A DNA stretch of 64,000 nt from Georgenia thermotolerans (GTDB taxonomy: Bacteria > Actinomycetota > Actinomycetes > Actinomycetales > Actinomycetaceae): contig NZ_VUKF01000018.1 in NCBI RefSeq assembly GCF_009193185.1, positions 1 to 64,000 on the forward strand, in the 5' to 3' direction. The notes under the pieces are model-generated. The model was given only the letters and a program-made list of their open reading frames with translations. It was not told where the DNA came from and made no database searches. The translations under genes were made by a program, and so were the position numbers. This document shows positions 6,852-15,421 of the stretch, in pieces (position 1 is the first letter of the stretch; each line of letters opens with the position of its first letter).

Positions 6852-8621
6852 TCAGGCCAGGTAGACCCGCGACTCCCAGGGCGCCAGGCGCACGCGGTCG
6901 CCGTCGGCGGGGGCGCCGTCGGGATGGGTGGTGAGGAGCAGCTCGCCGGCGAGGACGCCGGCCTGGCCGGGCAGGTCGACGGCGACCGGCTCGCTCGACA
7001 TGTTGGCCACCACCAGGAGCGTCTGGGCCGCCCTGCGGGTGTAGGCGAAGACCTGCTCGTGCTCGGGCAGGAGCAGCTCGAACCGGCCGTCCACCACGAC
7101 GTCGAGGCGGTGGCGCAGCTCGATCAGCCGGCGGTAGTGGTGGAACACCGAGTCCGGGTCGGCGACCGCGGCGGCGGCGTTGATCTGGGGGTAGGCGGGG
7201 TTGACGCTCAGCCACGGGGTGCCGGTGGTGAACCCGGCCTGCGGGGAGTCGTCCCACTGCATGGGGGTACGGGCGTTGTCCCGGCTGACCGGTCCGATGC
7301 CGGCCATGACCTCCCCGTCGCTCGCCCCGCCGGCGACGGACTCGCGGTAGTAGTTGAGGGTCTCGACGTCCTGGTAGTCCTCGATCTGGGACCAGGAGAC
7401 GTTGGTCATGCCGAGCTCCTCGCCCTGGTAGACGTAGGGCGTGCCCTGCTGCAGGTGCAGCACGGTGCCGAGGGTCTTGGCGGAGGCGACGCGGTGCTCG
7501 GGCGAGTCGTCGCCCCAGCGGGAGACCACCCGGGGCTGGTCGTGGTTGTTCCAGTACAGGGAGTTCCACCCCGCCCCGGCCAGTCCCTCCTGCCACCTGG
7601 CCAGGTTGGCCTTGAGGTCGGGCAGGTGCAGGGGCCGCAGCTGCCACTTCCCGCCCGGCCCGTGGTCGACGCCCATGTGCTCGAACTGGAACACCATGTC
7701 GAGCTCGCGGCGGGCCGGGTCGGTGATGGACCGCGCCTGGTCCAGGGTGACGCCGGGGGTCTCCCCCACGGACAGCAGCACCGCGCCGTCGCGCGCGCCG
7801 CCGGCGAGCACGGCGTCGTGCATCTCGTGGAGGAACTCGTCCAGGCGGGGCCCGTTCGTGTAGTGCGGGCTGCCGTCCCCGTACCGGGACGGGCCGGGGA
7901 GCGGGGCGCCGTCGGGCAGGGAGCCGTCGGGGCGCACCGCCTTGGAGATGAGGTTGATGACGTCCATCCGGAAGCCGTCGACGCCGCGGTCGACCCACCA
8001 GCGCATCATGTCGTACACGGCCCGGCGCACCGCGGGGTTCTCCCAGTTGAGGTCCGGCTGCTTGCGGTCGAACAGGTGCAGGTAGTACTCCCCGCTCGCC
8101 TCGTCCCACTCCCAGGTGGAGCCCGAGAAGAAACCGTGCCAGTTGGTCGGCTCGGCCCCCGGCTCCCCGCCGCGGCAGCCCGGGCGCGGCGGGCGCCACC
8201 AGTACCAGTCGCGCCGCGGCGAGTCCTTCGACGCCCGGGACTCGGCGAACCACGGGTGCTCGTCGCTGGTGTGGTTGACCACGAGGTCCATGACGAGCCG
8301 CATGCCGCGGGCGTGCAGCCCGGCGATGAGCTCGTCGAGGTCCGCCAGGGTGCCGAAGGTGGGGTCGACGTCGTGGTAGTCGGAGATGTCGTAGCCGTTG
8401 TCCGCCTGCGGGGAGCGGTAGATCGGCGAGAGCCACACGACGTCGACGCCGAGCGCGGCGATGTAGTCGAGCCTGCCGATGATGCCGCGCAGGTCGCCCA
8501 CGCCGTCGCCGTCGGAGTCGGCGAACGAGCGCGGGTAGACCTGGTAGACGACGGCGCGGCGCCACCACTCCTGGCCGGGGCCCAGCGCGCGTGCGGTTAC
8601 GGACGTGGAGCGGGCGGTCAT
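6852..8621 (-). CDS. Glycoside hydrolase family 13 alpha-glucosidase
   Basis: A 589-residue cytoplasmic enzyme of the oligo-1,6-glucosidase/alpha-glucosidase type, hydrolysing alpha-glucosidic bonds of malto-oligosaccharides or related sugars. The (beta/alpha)8 domain starts at VVYQVYPRSFADSDGDGVGD. Region I is DLVVNHTSDEHPWF, the catalytic nucleophile Asp is in GFRMDVINLI, the acid/base Glu in LSVGETPG, and region IV is NNHDQPR. A C-terminal beta domain follows (LLVVANMSSEPV). Length is normal for the subfamily. It ends 13 bp from the converging SARP gene. No transporter or sugar regulator is adjacent, so the natural substrate cannot be narrowed further. Confidence 0.92.
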   Translation of the reverse strand: MTARSTSVTARALGPGQEWWRRAVVYQVYPRSFADSDGDGVGDLRGIIGRLDYIAALGVDVVWLSPIYRSPQADNGYDISDYHDVDPTFGTLADLDELIAGLHARGMRLVMDLVVNHTSDEHPWFAESRASKDSPRRDWYWWRPPRPGCRGGEPGAEPTNWHGFFSGSTWEWDEASGEYYLHLFDRKQPDLNWENPAVRRAVYDMMRWWVDRGVDGFRMDVINLISKAVRPDGSLPDGAPLPGPSRYGDGSPHYTNGPRLDEFLHEMHDAVLAGGARDGAVLLSVGETPGVTLDQARSITDPARRELDMVFQFEHMGVDHGPGGKWQLRPLHLPDLKANLARWQEGLAGAGWNSLYWNNHDQPRVVSRWGDDSPEHRVASAKTLGTVLHLQQGTPYVYQGEELGMTNVSWSQIEDYQDVETLNYYRESVAGGASDGEVMAGIGPVSRDNARTPMQWDDSPQAGFTTGTPWLSVNPAYPQINAAAAVADPDSVFHHYRRLIELRHRLDVVVDGRFELLLPEHEQVFAYTRRAAQTLLVVANMSSEPVAVDLPGQAGVLAGELLLTTHPDGAPADGDRVRLAPWESRVYLA

Positions 8622-8796
8622 GTCCCTCAGGCTAACGACGGCGCCCGGGCGCGCCAGCGCTGCCGCCCGGGGCCGGCGGCGTTCCGATTGCCGCCTCCCG
8701 GCCCGGGCCGCAAGGTGGTGCGGTGACACGTGACGTCGATGCCCCCGCCCTCCCCTCGGCCCCGACCCGCGCTGCGGGGCCGCGCCCGGTGCGCGC

Positions 8797-10545
8797 GTGA
8801 GCACCTCCACCCTGGAGCGGCTGCGCGAGGCCGCCCGCGAGACGTTCGACTGGGACACGCTCAAGCCCGGGCAGCGCGAGGCGATGGAGGCCGTCGTCGC
8901 CGGTCGCGACGTCCTCGCCGTGATGCCCACCGGGTACGGCAAGTCGGCCATCTACCAGGTCTCGGCGCTGCTGCTGGACGGCCCGACCGTCGTCGTCTCC
9001 CCGCTGATCTCCCTCCAGCAGGACCAGGTCGCGGCCCTGGAGGAGGCCGGCGCCGGCGCCGAGGCGGTCGCGGTCAACTCCGCCCAGGACCGGCGCGAGA
9101 ACGCCGAGGCGTGGCGCTCCGTGGGCGGCGGGCGCGCGGAGTTCCTCTTCCTCTCCCCCGAGCAGCTCGCCAAGGAGGAGGTCACCGACCGGCTGCGGGC
9201 GCTGCGCCCGTCGCTGTTCGTCGTCGACGAAGCGCACTGCGTCTCCTCCTGGGGCCACGACTTCCGGCCCGACTACCTGGCCCTGGGCGCCGCGGCCGAG
9301 CGGGTCGGGCGGCCGGTGGTCATCGCCCTGACGGCCACGGCCTCCACCCCCGTCCAGGCCGAGATCGTCGAGCGGCTCGGGCTGCGCGACCCGCTCGTGG
9401 TCAGCCGCGGCTTCGACCGGCCGAACATCTTCCTCGACGTGGTCCGCCACCCCGACGACCACGCCAAGCGGCGCGCCGTGGTCGACGGCGTGGCCGACCT
9501 GCCCGGGCCGGGGCTGGTGTACGTCGCCACCCGCAAGGACACCGAGCGCTACGCCGCCGCCCTCGCCGAGCGGGGGCTGCGGGCCGCGGCGTACCACGCG
9601 GGCCGGTCGGCCGGGGACCGCGAGGACGTCCACCGCGCCTTCCTCGACGACGAGCTCGACGTCGTGGTGGCCACCTCCGCCTTCGGCATGGGCATCGACA
9701 AGCCCAACGTGCGCTACGTCGTCCACGCCGACGCCCCGGACTCCCTGGACAGCTACTACCAGGAGATCGGCCGCGCCGGCCGCGACGGCCAGCCGGCCCG
9801 CGCCGTCCTGCACTACCGGCCCGAGGACCTCGGCGTCCGGCAGTACTTCGCGACCACCTCGGTGGACGAGGAGGCGCTGCGCGCTGTCCTGACGGCGGTG
9901 CGCCGGGCCGACGGGGCGCTGGCGCTCAAGGACCTGCGCGCGCGGACGGAGCTGTCCGCGCGCAAGGCGGCCGGGCTGGTCAACCTGCTCCAGGAGGTCG
10001 GCGCCGTCCGGCGGGAGCGGCGCGGCGTGGCGGCGGTCGGCGACGAGGCGCCGGGGCGGGTGGCGGACCGGGCGCGGGAGCTGACCGACTCCCGCGAGCG
10101 CATCAACCGCTCCCGGGTGGAGATGGTGCGCGGCTACGCGGAGACCCTGCACTGCCGGCGCCAGTTCCTCCTGGGGTACTTCGGGGAGCCGCACGCCGGC
10201 CGCTGCGGCACGTGCGACGTGTGCGCGGGCCCGCAGGAGCGGGAGGAGGACGGCGTCGAGGACGTCATGGCCGACACCGACGTCCTCGCGGGCACCGGGA
10301 TGCCCGAGGGTGGCGACGTCCCCGAGCGTGACGGCGGGCCCGAGGGGGACGGCCGGCCCGGGCCGCACCCGGGTGCTGAGGACCCCTTCCCCCTGCAGGC
10401 GGCGGTCGAGCACCGCGAGTGGGGCCGCGGGGTGGTCATGCGCCACGAGGGCGAGGACCGCATCACCGTCTTCTTCGAGCGCGAGGGGTACAAGACGCTC
10501 GGCCGGGACCTCATCGCCGCCCAGGACCTGCTGCGCCGGGTCTGA
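8797..10545 (+). CDS. recQ: RecQ-family ATP-dependent DNA helicase
   Basis: A 582-residue superfamily-2 helicase, unwinding DNA 3' to 5' during repair and recombination. The N-terminal signature FDWDTLKPGQREAMEAVVAG is motif 0; Walker A is MPTGYGKSA, the DEAH box VVDEAHCVSSWGHDFRPDY, and motifs V-VI are SAFGMGIDKPNVRYVVHAD and QEIGRAGRDG. A zinc-binding part follows (CRRQFLLGYFG then CGTCDVC). No HRDC domain is present. Instead the last 70 residues form a small domain (VEHREWGRGVVMRHEGEDRI) common in actinobacterial RecQ-like proteins. The GTG start at 8797 is the first good candidate; no strong ribosome-binding site is visible. Confidence 0.92.
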   Translation: MSTSTLERLREAARETFDWDTLKPGQREAMEAVVAGRDVLAVMPTGYGKSAIYQVSALLLDGPTVVVSPLISLQQDQVAALEEAGAGAEAVAVNSAQDRRENAEAWRSVGGGRAEFLFLSPEQLAKEEVTDRLRALRPSLFVVDEAHCVSSWGHDFRPDYLALGAAAERVGRPVVIALTATASTPVQAEIVERLGLRDPLVVSRGFDRPNIFLDVVRHPDDHAKRRAVVDGVADLPGPGLVYVATRKDTERYAAALAERGLRAAAYHAGRSAGDREDVHRAFLDDELDVVVATSAFGMGIDKPNVRYVVHADAPDSLDSYYQEIGRAGRDGQPARAVLHYRPEDLGVRQYFATTSVDEEALRAVLTAVRRADGALALKDLRARTELSARKAAGLVNLLQEVGAVRRERRGVAAVGDEAPGRVADRARELTDSRERINRSRVEMVRGYAETLHCRRQFLLGYFGEPHAGRCGTCDVCAGPQEREEDGVEDVMADTDVLAGTGMPEGGDVPERDGGPEGDGRPGPHPGAEDPFPLQAAVEHREWGRGVVMRHEGEDRITVFFEREGYKTLGRDLIAAQDLLRRV

Positions 10546-10692
10546 CCGGCGCCGCCCGGTCCGCGCCGGAGCGCCGAGCCCGGGCGGCGCAGCACCCACC
10601 GCCCACGGCGGGCACGGCTGAACCAGCGGCAGATCGGCGAGTCAGCAGCAGACCGGCGAACCGGTAGCCGATCCACCGCGAACTCGCCGAGA

Positions 10693-10787
10693 CGGTTCGA
10701 CCTCACCCAGCCTGTTCGAGCTCACCGGTCCGGTTCGACCGCACCGGACCGGTTCGGGCTCGCCGGACCTGTTCGAGGTCGCCGGCG
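10693..10787. repeat. Five tandem 19-bp repeats between convergent genes
   Basis: Five units in exact 19-bp register (10693, 10712, 10731, 10750, 10769) follow the pattern C-G/T-GTTCGA-N2-TC-R-CCGG-N2. They lie in the 268-bp gap between the convergent recQ and pyridoxamine-oxidase-like genes and no protein is encoded there. Upstream (10620-10690) more degenerate GGCGA/CCGGCGA elements continue the texture. Function unknown. Confidence 0.75.
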
Positions 10788-10813
10788 ACGATCCCGCTCG
10801 GGACCCGGGCGCG

Positions 10814-11353
10814 TCACAGGGTGACCGTGCCCGTCTCCCCGCCGTCGTACCGCTCGCCCTTGATCTTGGACTTCACCATGCTCATGAGCTGGACGACCTT
10901 GGCGCCCGGGGTGTCCCAGTACTGCGCGGCGTCGGCGTGGACCTTGATCAGCAGGACCCCGGGGGTCTCCGGCCCGTCCGGGAACCACGCATCGACGAAC
11001 GTGTTCCACAGCTCCTTGGACCGCTCGCGGTCGCGCACGATCTCGGCCTTGCCGGACACCGACACCCACGACCCGTTGGCGCTGAACGAGACGTTCACGT
11101 CGGGGACGGCGGTCAGGTCGGCCGCCAGGTCGGAGTGCTCGTCGGCGAAGAACCACAGGTCGCCGTCGAACTCGACCTCCTGCAGCCCCATGGGCCGGCT
11201 GACCAGGTGCCCGTCGGCGTCGATGGTGTTGAGCATGGCGATCCGGGCGTCCTTGACCAGCGCGGCGAGCTTCTTCCGGCCCTCGGCCTGCTCGTCGGTC
11301 TGCTGGTCGGCCCCGTGCGGGTCCGCGCCCGTCGCCTTGTCCGCGTCGCTCAT
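10814..11353 (-). CDS. Pyridoxamine 5'-phosphate oxidase-fold general stress protein
   Basis: A 179-residue split-barrel flavin-binding protein of the 'general stress protein 26' type. Conserved stretches are ARIAMLNTIDADGHLVSRPM, GDLWFFADEHSDLAADL, VNVSFSANGSWVSVSG and KVHADAAQYWDTPG. The family binds FMN or FAD/F420 and has been linked to stress tolerance; the enzymatic activity is usually unknown. ATG 11353 has GAGGAGG in front. The hydrophilic N-terminus (residues 1-25, rich in Asp and Gln) is probably disordered. It converges on recQ across the 19-bp repeats and is divergent from the alpha/beta hydrolase 109 bp away. Confidence 0.88.
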   Translation of the reverse strand: MSDADKATGADPHGADQQTDEQAEGRKKLAALVKDARIAMLNTIDADGHLVSRPMGLQEVEFDGDLWFFADEHSDLAADLTAVPDVNVSFSANGSWVSVSGKAEIVRDRERSKELWNTFVDAWFPDGPETPGVLLIKVHADAAQYWDTPGAKVVQLMSMVKSKIKGERYDGGETGTVTL

Positions 11354-11462
11354 GACCGTCCTCCTCGCCCGTGGTGGCACTCCCTCCACGGAACCACCCG
11401 GGCGCCGGCCCTGCCACCGGGTGGCTGTGGCGAGGGTGCGGCGGGCGAAATAACCTCCCCCC

Positions 11463-12290
11463 ATGTCCCGCCTGAGCCAGGTGCGCCGCGGCCGACTCCT
11501 CTTCGACGTGCGCGACGAGGGTCCGGTGGACGGGGAGGCCGTCCTGCTCCTGCACGGCTTTCCCGAGGACGCCGCCAGCTGGGACCGGGTCGCGCCGCTG
11601 CTGCACGGGGAGGGCCTGCGCACGCTCGCGCTCGACCAGCGCGGCTACTCCCCCGGCGCCCGGCCGCTGGAGCGGGCGGCCTACCGGATGCCGTGGCTGG
11701 TCGCCGACGCCATGGCGGTCCTCGACGCCGCCGGGCTCGCCCGGGTGCACCTGGTCGGGCACGACTGGGGCGCGGGGGTGGCGTGGGCCGCGGCGGCGGC
11801 CCACCCGGCGCGGGTCGCCTCGCTGACCGTCCTCGCCACCCCGCACCCGCGGGCCTTCGTCTGGGCCCTGAGCCACTCGGCCCAGCCGCTGCGCTCCTGG
11901 TACATGGGCCTCTTCCAGCTGCCGGCCCTGCCCGAGGCCCTGCTGCGCCCGCGGCTGGAGGCCCTCCTGGCCGACGGCGGGCTGCCGGCGGCCGACGCCG
12001 CCCGGTACGCCGCCCGGATGCGCGAGCCGGGCGCCTTGCGGGCGGCGCTGAACTGGTACCGGGCCATGCCGCTGGCCCGGGGGCTGCCCGGCGCCGTCGA
12101 GATCCCGACGACCTACCTGTGGGGCGTGCACGACCCGGCCATCGACGCCGCGGCGGCGGAGCGCAGCGAGCACCACGTCGCCGCCCCGTACCGGTCCTTG
12201 GCGCTCGATGCCGGGCACTGGCTGCCCGAGACCCGGCACGAGGAGGTCGCCGAGGCGGTCCTGCACCGCGTCCGCGCGGCGGCGCGCTGA
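11463..12290 (+). CDS. Alpha/beta hydrolase, epoxide-hydrolase-like
   Basis: A 275-residue alpha/beta hydrolase. The oxyanion-hole motif is LLLHGFPEDAASW and the nucleophile elbow is LVGHDWGAGVAW. The aspartate in GHDWG rather than serine is characteristic of epoxide hydrolases and haloalkane dehalogenases. The acid residue is probably in YLWGVHDPAID and the catalytic histidine in LDAGHWLPE. The cap domain (about 130-200) has WYMGLFQLP, typical of soluble epoxide hydrolases. The substrate is not predictable. It is divergent from the stress gene upstream and convergent with the acetyltransferase downstream. Confidence 0.88.
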   Translation: MSRLSQVRRGRLLFDVRDEGPVDGEAVLLLHGFPEDAASWDRVAPLLHGEGLRTLALDQRGYSPGARPLERAAYRMPWLVADAMAVLDAAGLARVHLVGHDWGAGVAWAAAAAHPARVASLTVLATPHPRAFVWALSHSAQPLRSWYMGLFQLPALPEALLRPRLEALLADGGLPAADAARYAARMREPGALRAALNWYRAMPLARGLPGAVEIPTTYLWGVHDPAIDAAAAERSEHHVAAPYRSLALDAGHWLPETRHEEVAEAVLHRVRAAAR

Positions 12291-12324
12291 GGGGCCGGCC
12301 GCGGGCGGCGCCCGTTCCCCGGCG

Positions 12325-12936
12325 CTACGCGACCGGCGCCTGCTCCCGGGCGCGCGCGAGCTTCTCGGTGAGGGACAGGCGCACGGTGGGCCACTCGCTG
12401 GCGATGATGGAGAACACGACGGTGTCGCGCAGCGTCCCGTCGCGCCCGATCCGGTGGTTGCGCAGCACGCCGTCCTGCTTGGCCCCGAGGCCGGCGATGG
12501 CGCGGCGCGACTGCTGGTTGTGCCAGTGGGTGCAGAACTCGACGGCGATGCACCCGAGGGTGTCGAAGGCGCGGCTGAGCAGGTGCAGCTTCGCCTCGGT
12601 GTTGATGCCGGTGCGCTGGGCGCTCACGGCCAGCCAGGTGTAACCGATCTCCAGGCGCCGGTGCTCCTCGACCATGTTGCAGTACGTGGTCATCCCGACG
12701 GCCCGGCCGTCGCTCGCGCGGCGCACCGTCCACGGGACGATGTCCCCCGCGGCGTGCCTGGCGAGGCGCCGCTCGATCTCGTCGCCCATCTGCTCCGGGG
12801 CCGGGACGTTCGTGTACCACCGCTTCCACAGCCCGTCCTCGGCGACGGCCTGCGCCAGCTCGTCGACGTGCTCGAGCGACAGCGGCTCGAGGGTCATCAG
12901 GGTGCCGGGCAGGGTCGGGAGGTCCAGGAAGCTCAC
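12325..12936 (-). CDS. GNAT-family N-acetyltransferase, RimJ/RimL type
   Basis: A 203-residue acetyltransferase of the RimJ/RimL branch. Signature segments are RLEIGYTWLAVSAQRTGINT, which carries the acetyl-CoA pyrophosphate loop (QRTGINTEAK), and CIAVEFCTHWHNQQSRRAIAGLGA, which is motif B. RimJ/L-type enzymes acetylate protein N-termini or small amines. The substrate here is unknown. It is a single-gene unit, convergent with the hydrolase, and is followed upstream by the promoter region of the UspA gene. Confidence 0.88.
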   Translation of the reverse strand: MSFLDLPTLPGTLMTLEPLSLEHVDELAQAVAEDGLWKRWYTNVPAPEQMGDEIERRLARHAAGDIVPWTVRRASDGRAVGMTTYCNMVEEHRRLEIGYTWLAVSAQRTGINTEAKLHLLSRAFDTLGCIAVEFCTHWHNQQSRRAIAGLGAKQDGVLRNHRIGRDGTLRDTVVFSIIASEWPTVRLSLTEKLARAREQAPVA

Positions 12937-13040
12937 GAAACGGCGACGTTACAGCCTGCTGGCCCGCGATCGGCACAGCCTGCGGGCGAGCGATCCGCGG
13001 CACGGTCCGTCTGCGGCGCCGGGGTACGAATCCGGCGCTT

Positions 13041-13054
13041 GGGACTTTTATCCC
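13041..13054 (+). promoter_or_regulatory. DosR-like box in the uspA promoter
   Basis: GGGACTTTTATCCC matches the core of the DosR/DevR site (GGGACTWWAGTCCC) at 12 of 14 positions. Its centre (13047.5) is 41.5 bases before the ATG at 13089, and CATGAT at 13077-13082 sits where a -10 box for a leaderless transcript starting at that ATG would be. This is the geometry of activation by a bound dimer overlapping the -35 position. Universal stress genes are classic DosR targets. Confidence 0.5.
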
Positions 13055-13088
13055 TGCACCGTGAGCCAGGACACGCCATGATGCAGTC

Positions 13089-13478
13089 ATGACCATCGTT
13101 GTGGGGTACACCACCAGGCCCGAAGGCCGCGCCGCGCTCGAGCGGGCCATCCTCGAGGCGAAGACGCACGGCGAGTCCGTCGTCGTCCTCAACGTCTCCG
13201 ACGGCGACGGGGTCCGCGACCCGCTGCTCGCCTCCGAGGACGACCTGAACGAGGTGCGCGCGCACCTGGCCCATGCGGGCGTCGAGGGCACCGTCCGCCA
13301 GCTCGTGCGCGGCAAGGACGCGGCCGAGGAGATCGAGGCCGTCTCCGAGGAGGTCGACGCCAGCCTCATCGTCATCGGCCTGCGCAAGCGCACCCCGGTC
13401 GGCAAGCTCGTCCTGGGCAGCAACTCCCAGCGGATCCTGCTCAACGTCTCCGCGCCGGTCCTCGCCGTCAAGGCGTAG
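13089..13478 (+). CDS. Universal stress protein, single UspA domain
   Basis: A 129-residue UspA-fold protein. It begins MTIVVGYTTRPEGRAALERA, where the first strand and Asp/Glu loop are shortened, and ends with VGKLVLGSNSQRILLNV, which carries the GS of the ATP-binding loop. The usual G-x2-G part is degenerate (GLRKRTPVG), so ATP binding is uncertain. Universal stress proteins support survival in growth arrest or hypoxia. The promoter carries a DosR-like box and no ribosome-binding site is obvious, consistent with leaderless initiation. It converges with the symporter gene across a strong hairpin. Confidence 0.9.
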   Translation: MTIVVGYTTRPEGRAALERAILEAKTHGESVVVLNVSDGDGVRDPLLASEDDLNEVRAHLAHAGVEGTVRQLVRGKDAAEEIEAVSEEVDASLIVIGLRKRTPVGKLVLGSNSQRILLNVSAPVLAVKA

Positions 13479-13485
13479 GGACGGC

Positions 13486-13527
13486 GCGAGGGCCGGCGGC
13501 GCGGTCTCCCGCGCCACCGGCCCTCGC
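13486..13527. terminator. Bidirectional hairpin between uspA and the symporter
   Basis: A 19-bp stem with one mismatch (13486-13504 with 13509-13527) closes a TCTC loop. No U-tract follows, as is usual in high-G+C genomes. Confidence 0.7.
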
Positions 13528-13554
13528 CGGTGCGGCCCGTGCGCCGCGCCGCCG

Positions 13555-14982
13555 TCAGCGGCTGGCCGCGAGCTCCGGCTCGCGGGCGACGACGTCGCCG
13601 TCGACGACGCCGTCGGCCTCGTCCTCGGTGAAGAGGTCCTCGGCGTCGGCGCCGCGGTACTTCTCGACGTCGAGGATGCCCTCGCGCTTGGACACCACGA
13701 TCGGCACCAGCACCTGCCCGGCGACGTTCACCGCGGTGCGACCCATGTCGAGGATCGGGTCGATGGCCAGCAGCAGGCCCACGCCCTCGAGCGGCAGGCC
13801 CAGGGTGGACAGGGTCAGGGTGAGCATGACCGTCGCGCCGGTCAGGCCCGCGGTCGCGGCGGAGCCGACCACGGAGACGAACGCGATGAGCAGGTAGTCG
13901 GTCACGGACAGGTCCACGCCGAAGAACTGCGCGACGAAGATCGCGGCGACGGCCGGGTAGATCGCGGCGCAGCCGTCCATCTTGGTCGTCGAGCCGAACG
14001 GCACCGCGAAGGCGGCGTAGGCCCGCGGGACGCCGAGGTTGCGGTGGGTGACCCGCTCGGTCACCGGCATGGTGCCGATCGAGGAGCGGGAGACGAAGGC
14101 CAGCTGGATGGCGGGCCAGGCGCCGCGGAAGTAGCTCATCACCGGCAGGCCGTGGCCCTTGAGCAGCACCGGGTAGACCACGAAGAGCACCAGGGCCAGG
14201 CCCACGTAGATCGCGACGGCGAAGGTGCCGAGGTTGGCCAGCGAGGACCAGCCGTAGGTGGCGATGGCGCGCCCGACGAGGCCGAGGGTGCCCAGCGGCG
14301 CCAGGCGGATGATCCACCACAGCACCTTCTGGATGACGGTGAGGACCGAGGCGTTGAGGGTGAGGAACGGGTCCGCCTTCTTGCCGACCTTGAGCGCGGC
14401 GAGCCCGACCACCAGGGCGATGACGATGATCTGCAGGACGTTGAAGCTCACGCCGGTGCTCACGGCGGTGACGGCGCCGTCGGCGCCGGTCTCGAGCGAG
14501 GACGAGGCGCCCAGGCCGAGGAAGTTGGCCGGGATGAGGCCCTGGAGGAAGTCCAGCCACGTGCCGGTCTTGCTCGGCGCGGCGGCGTCCGCGGCGTCCA
14601 CGCCGGCGTTGGCGCCGGGCTGGAGCACCAGGCCCAGGCCGATGCCGATCGCCACGGCGACCAGGGAGGTGATGGCGAACCACAGCAGGGTCTGCCCGGC
14701 GAGGCGGGCGCCGTTCGTCAGCCCGCGCAGGTTGGCGATGGAGGCGACGATCGCCGTGAAGACCAGCGGCGGGACGACGGCCTTGAGGAGGCTGACGAAG
14801 GAGGAGCCGATGGTGCTCAGCGTGACGGTCAGCCAGTTGTCGGCGCCGTCGGCGGTCTTGCCCAGGCTCAGGGCGGCCCAGCCGAGGACGACGCCGAGCG
14901 CGAGGCCCAGCAGGATCTGGACGCTGAACGAGGGCATCCGGAGGCGGCGGCCCCGGGAGCTCTCGGTGGTGGTCGAGGACAC
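13555..14982 (-). CDS. Dicarboxylate/amino-acid:cation symporter (DAACS), possibly a cystine transporter
   Basis: A 475-residue membrane protein of the glutamate/dicarboxylate/cystine sodium-symporter family with about eight membrane helices and two re-entrant loops. The first re-entrant loop has FVSRSSIGTMPVT; helix 7 has TTKMDGCAAIYPAV, the family's NMDG-like sodium site; the second loop and helix 8 read GVGLLLAIDPILDMGRT and NVAGQ. A long periplasmic insert (about 135-175) and an acidic C-terminus are additions. GTG 14982 is preceded by GAAAGG. Sequence alone does not separate dicarboxylate, glutamate or cystine transport. A cysteine-rich leader peptide 182 bp upstream on the same strand favours cystine. 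Confidence 0.85.
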   Translation of the reverse strand: MSSTTTESSRGRRLRMPSFSVQILLGLALGVVLGWAALSLGKTADGADNWLTVTLSTIGSSFVSLLKAVVPPLVFTAIVASIANLRGLTNGARLAGQTLLWFAITSLVAVAIGIGLGLVLQPGANAGVDAADAAAPSKTGTWLDFLQGLIPANFLGLGASSSLETGADGAVTAVSTGVSFNVLQIIVIALVVGLAALKVGKKADPFLTLNASVLTVIQKVLWWIIRLAPLGTLGLVGRAIATYGWSSLANLGTFAVAIYVGLALVLFVVYPVLLKGHGLPVMSYFRGAWPAIQLAFVSRSSIGTMPVTERVTHRNLGVPRAYAAFAVPFGSTTKMDGCAAIYPAVAAIFVAQFFGVDLSVTDYLLIAFVSVVGSAATAGLTGATVMLTLTLSTLGLPLEGVGLLLAIDPILDMGRTAVNVAGQVLVPIVVSKREGILDVEKYRGADAEDLFTEDEADGVVDGDVVAREPELAASR

Positions 14983-15163
14983 GGGATTTCTACCTTTCGG
15001 GTCTCGTCCCGGCGGCGCGCGGGGACGACGGTAAGAGCGGCCCGGCGGGGGCGGCGCGCGCGGGCGCGGGCCACTGGTGCGGGCACGGCGGGTTGGAGCG
15101 AGGCCCCGGTCAGCGGGGCGTCAGGAGGGGCCGACGGTCGTCGTCGGCGGCGTGGTCAGCGGC

Positions 15164-15229
15164 TCAACAACACGTCCCGGACGCACACAGCATGCTGGCC
15201 TGACGACGAAGGTCGACGTCGTGGCGCAT
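15164..15229 (-). CDS. 21-residue cysteine-rich leader peptide
   Basis: A short frame MRHDVDLRRQASMLCASGTCC with a VDLxR core and terminal cysteines. Small actinobacterial leader peptides of this form (M-x-n-VDLxR-x-n-C, often ending in Cys) lie upstream of sulfur and cysteine uptake or metabolism genes and are thought to sense charged tRNA-Cys by translation of the Cys codons. Here it precedes the DAACS symporter. The 181 bp between leader stop and symporter start are very G+C-rich; small hairpins exist but no clear terminator/antiterminator pair is evident. The ribosome-binding site is weak (GGAAC). Confidence 0.6.
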   Translation of the reverse strand: MRHDVDLRRQASMLCASGTCC

Positions 15230-15421
15230 GGTGAGGTTCCAGGGGTTGAGCACGCTCGCTCCAAGAAGAAGGACCGCCCGCGGGACACGGGACGAGGCCC
15301 AACGTACTCCAGACGACCGGTTCCGGAAAGGGGAGGGCATCCGGATGTGGGCGGCCTCACCAATCCCCTTCCGCCGGGTCGGCGCCTGCTCTACCGTCCG
15401 TCATGAGACCAGGGAGGCCAC

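Noticed and set aside
6852-8621. Alpha-glucosidase as part of the sugar island regulon
   Set aside because: It is 25 kb away, its upstream region has no CTTTTG-N12-CAAAAG site, and its substrate class is different.
15021-15160. Terminator/antiterminator pair for the leader-peptide mechanism
   Set aside because: Only short, overlapping G+C hairpins can be drawn by eye; no convincing mutually exclusive pair, so no feature is given.
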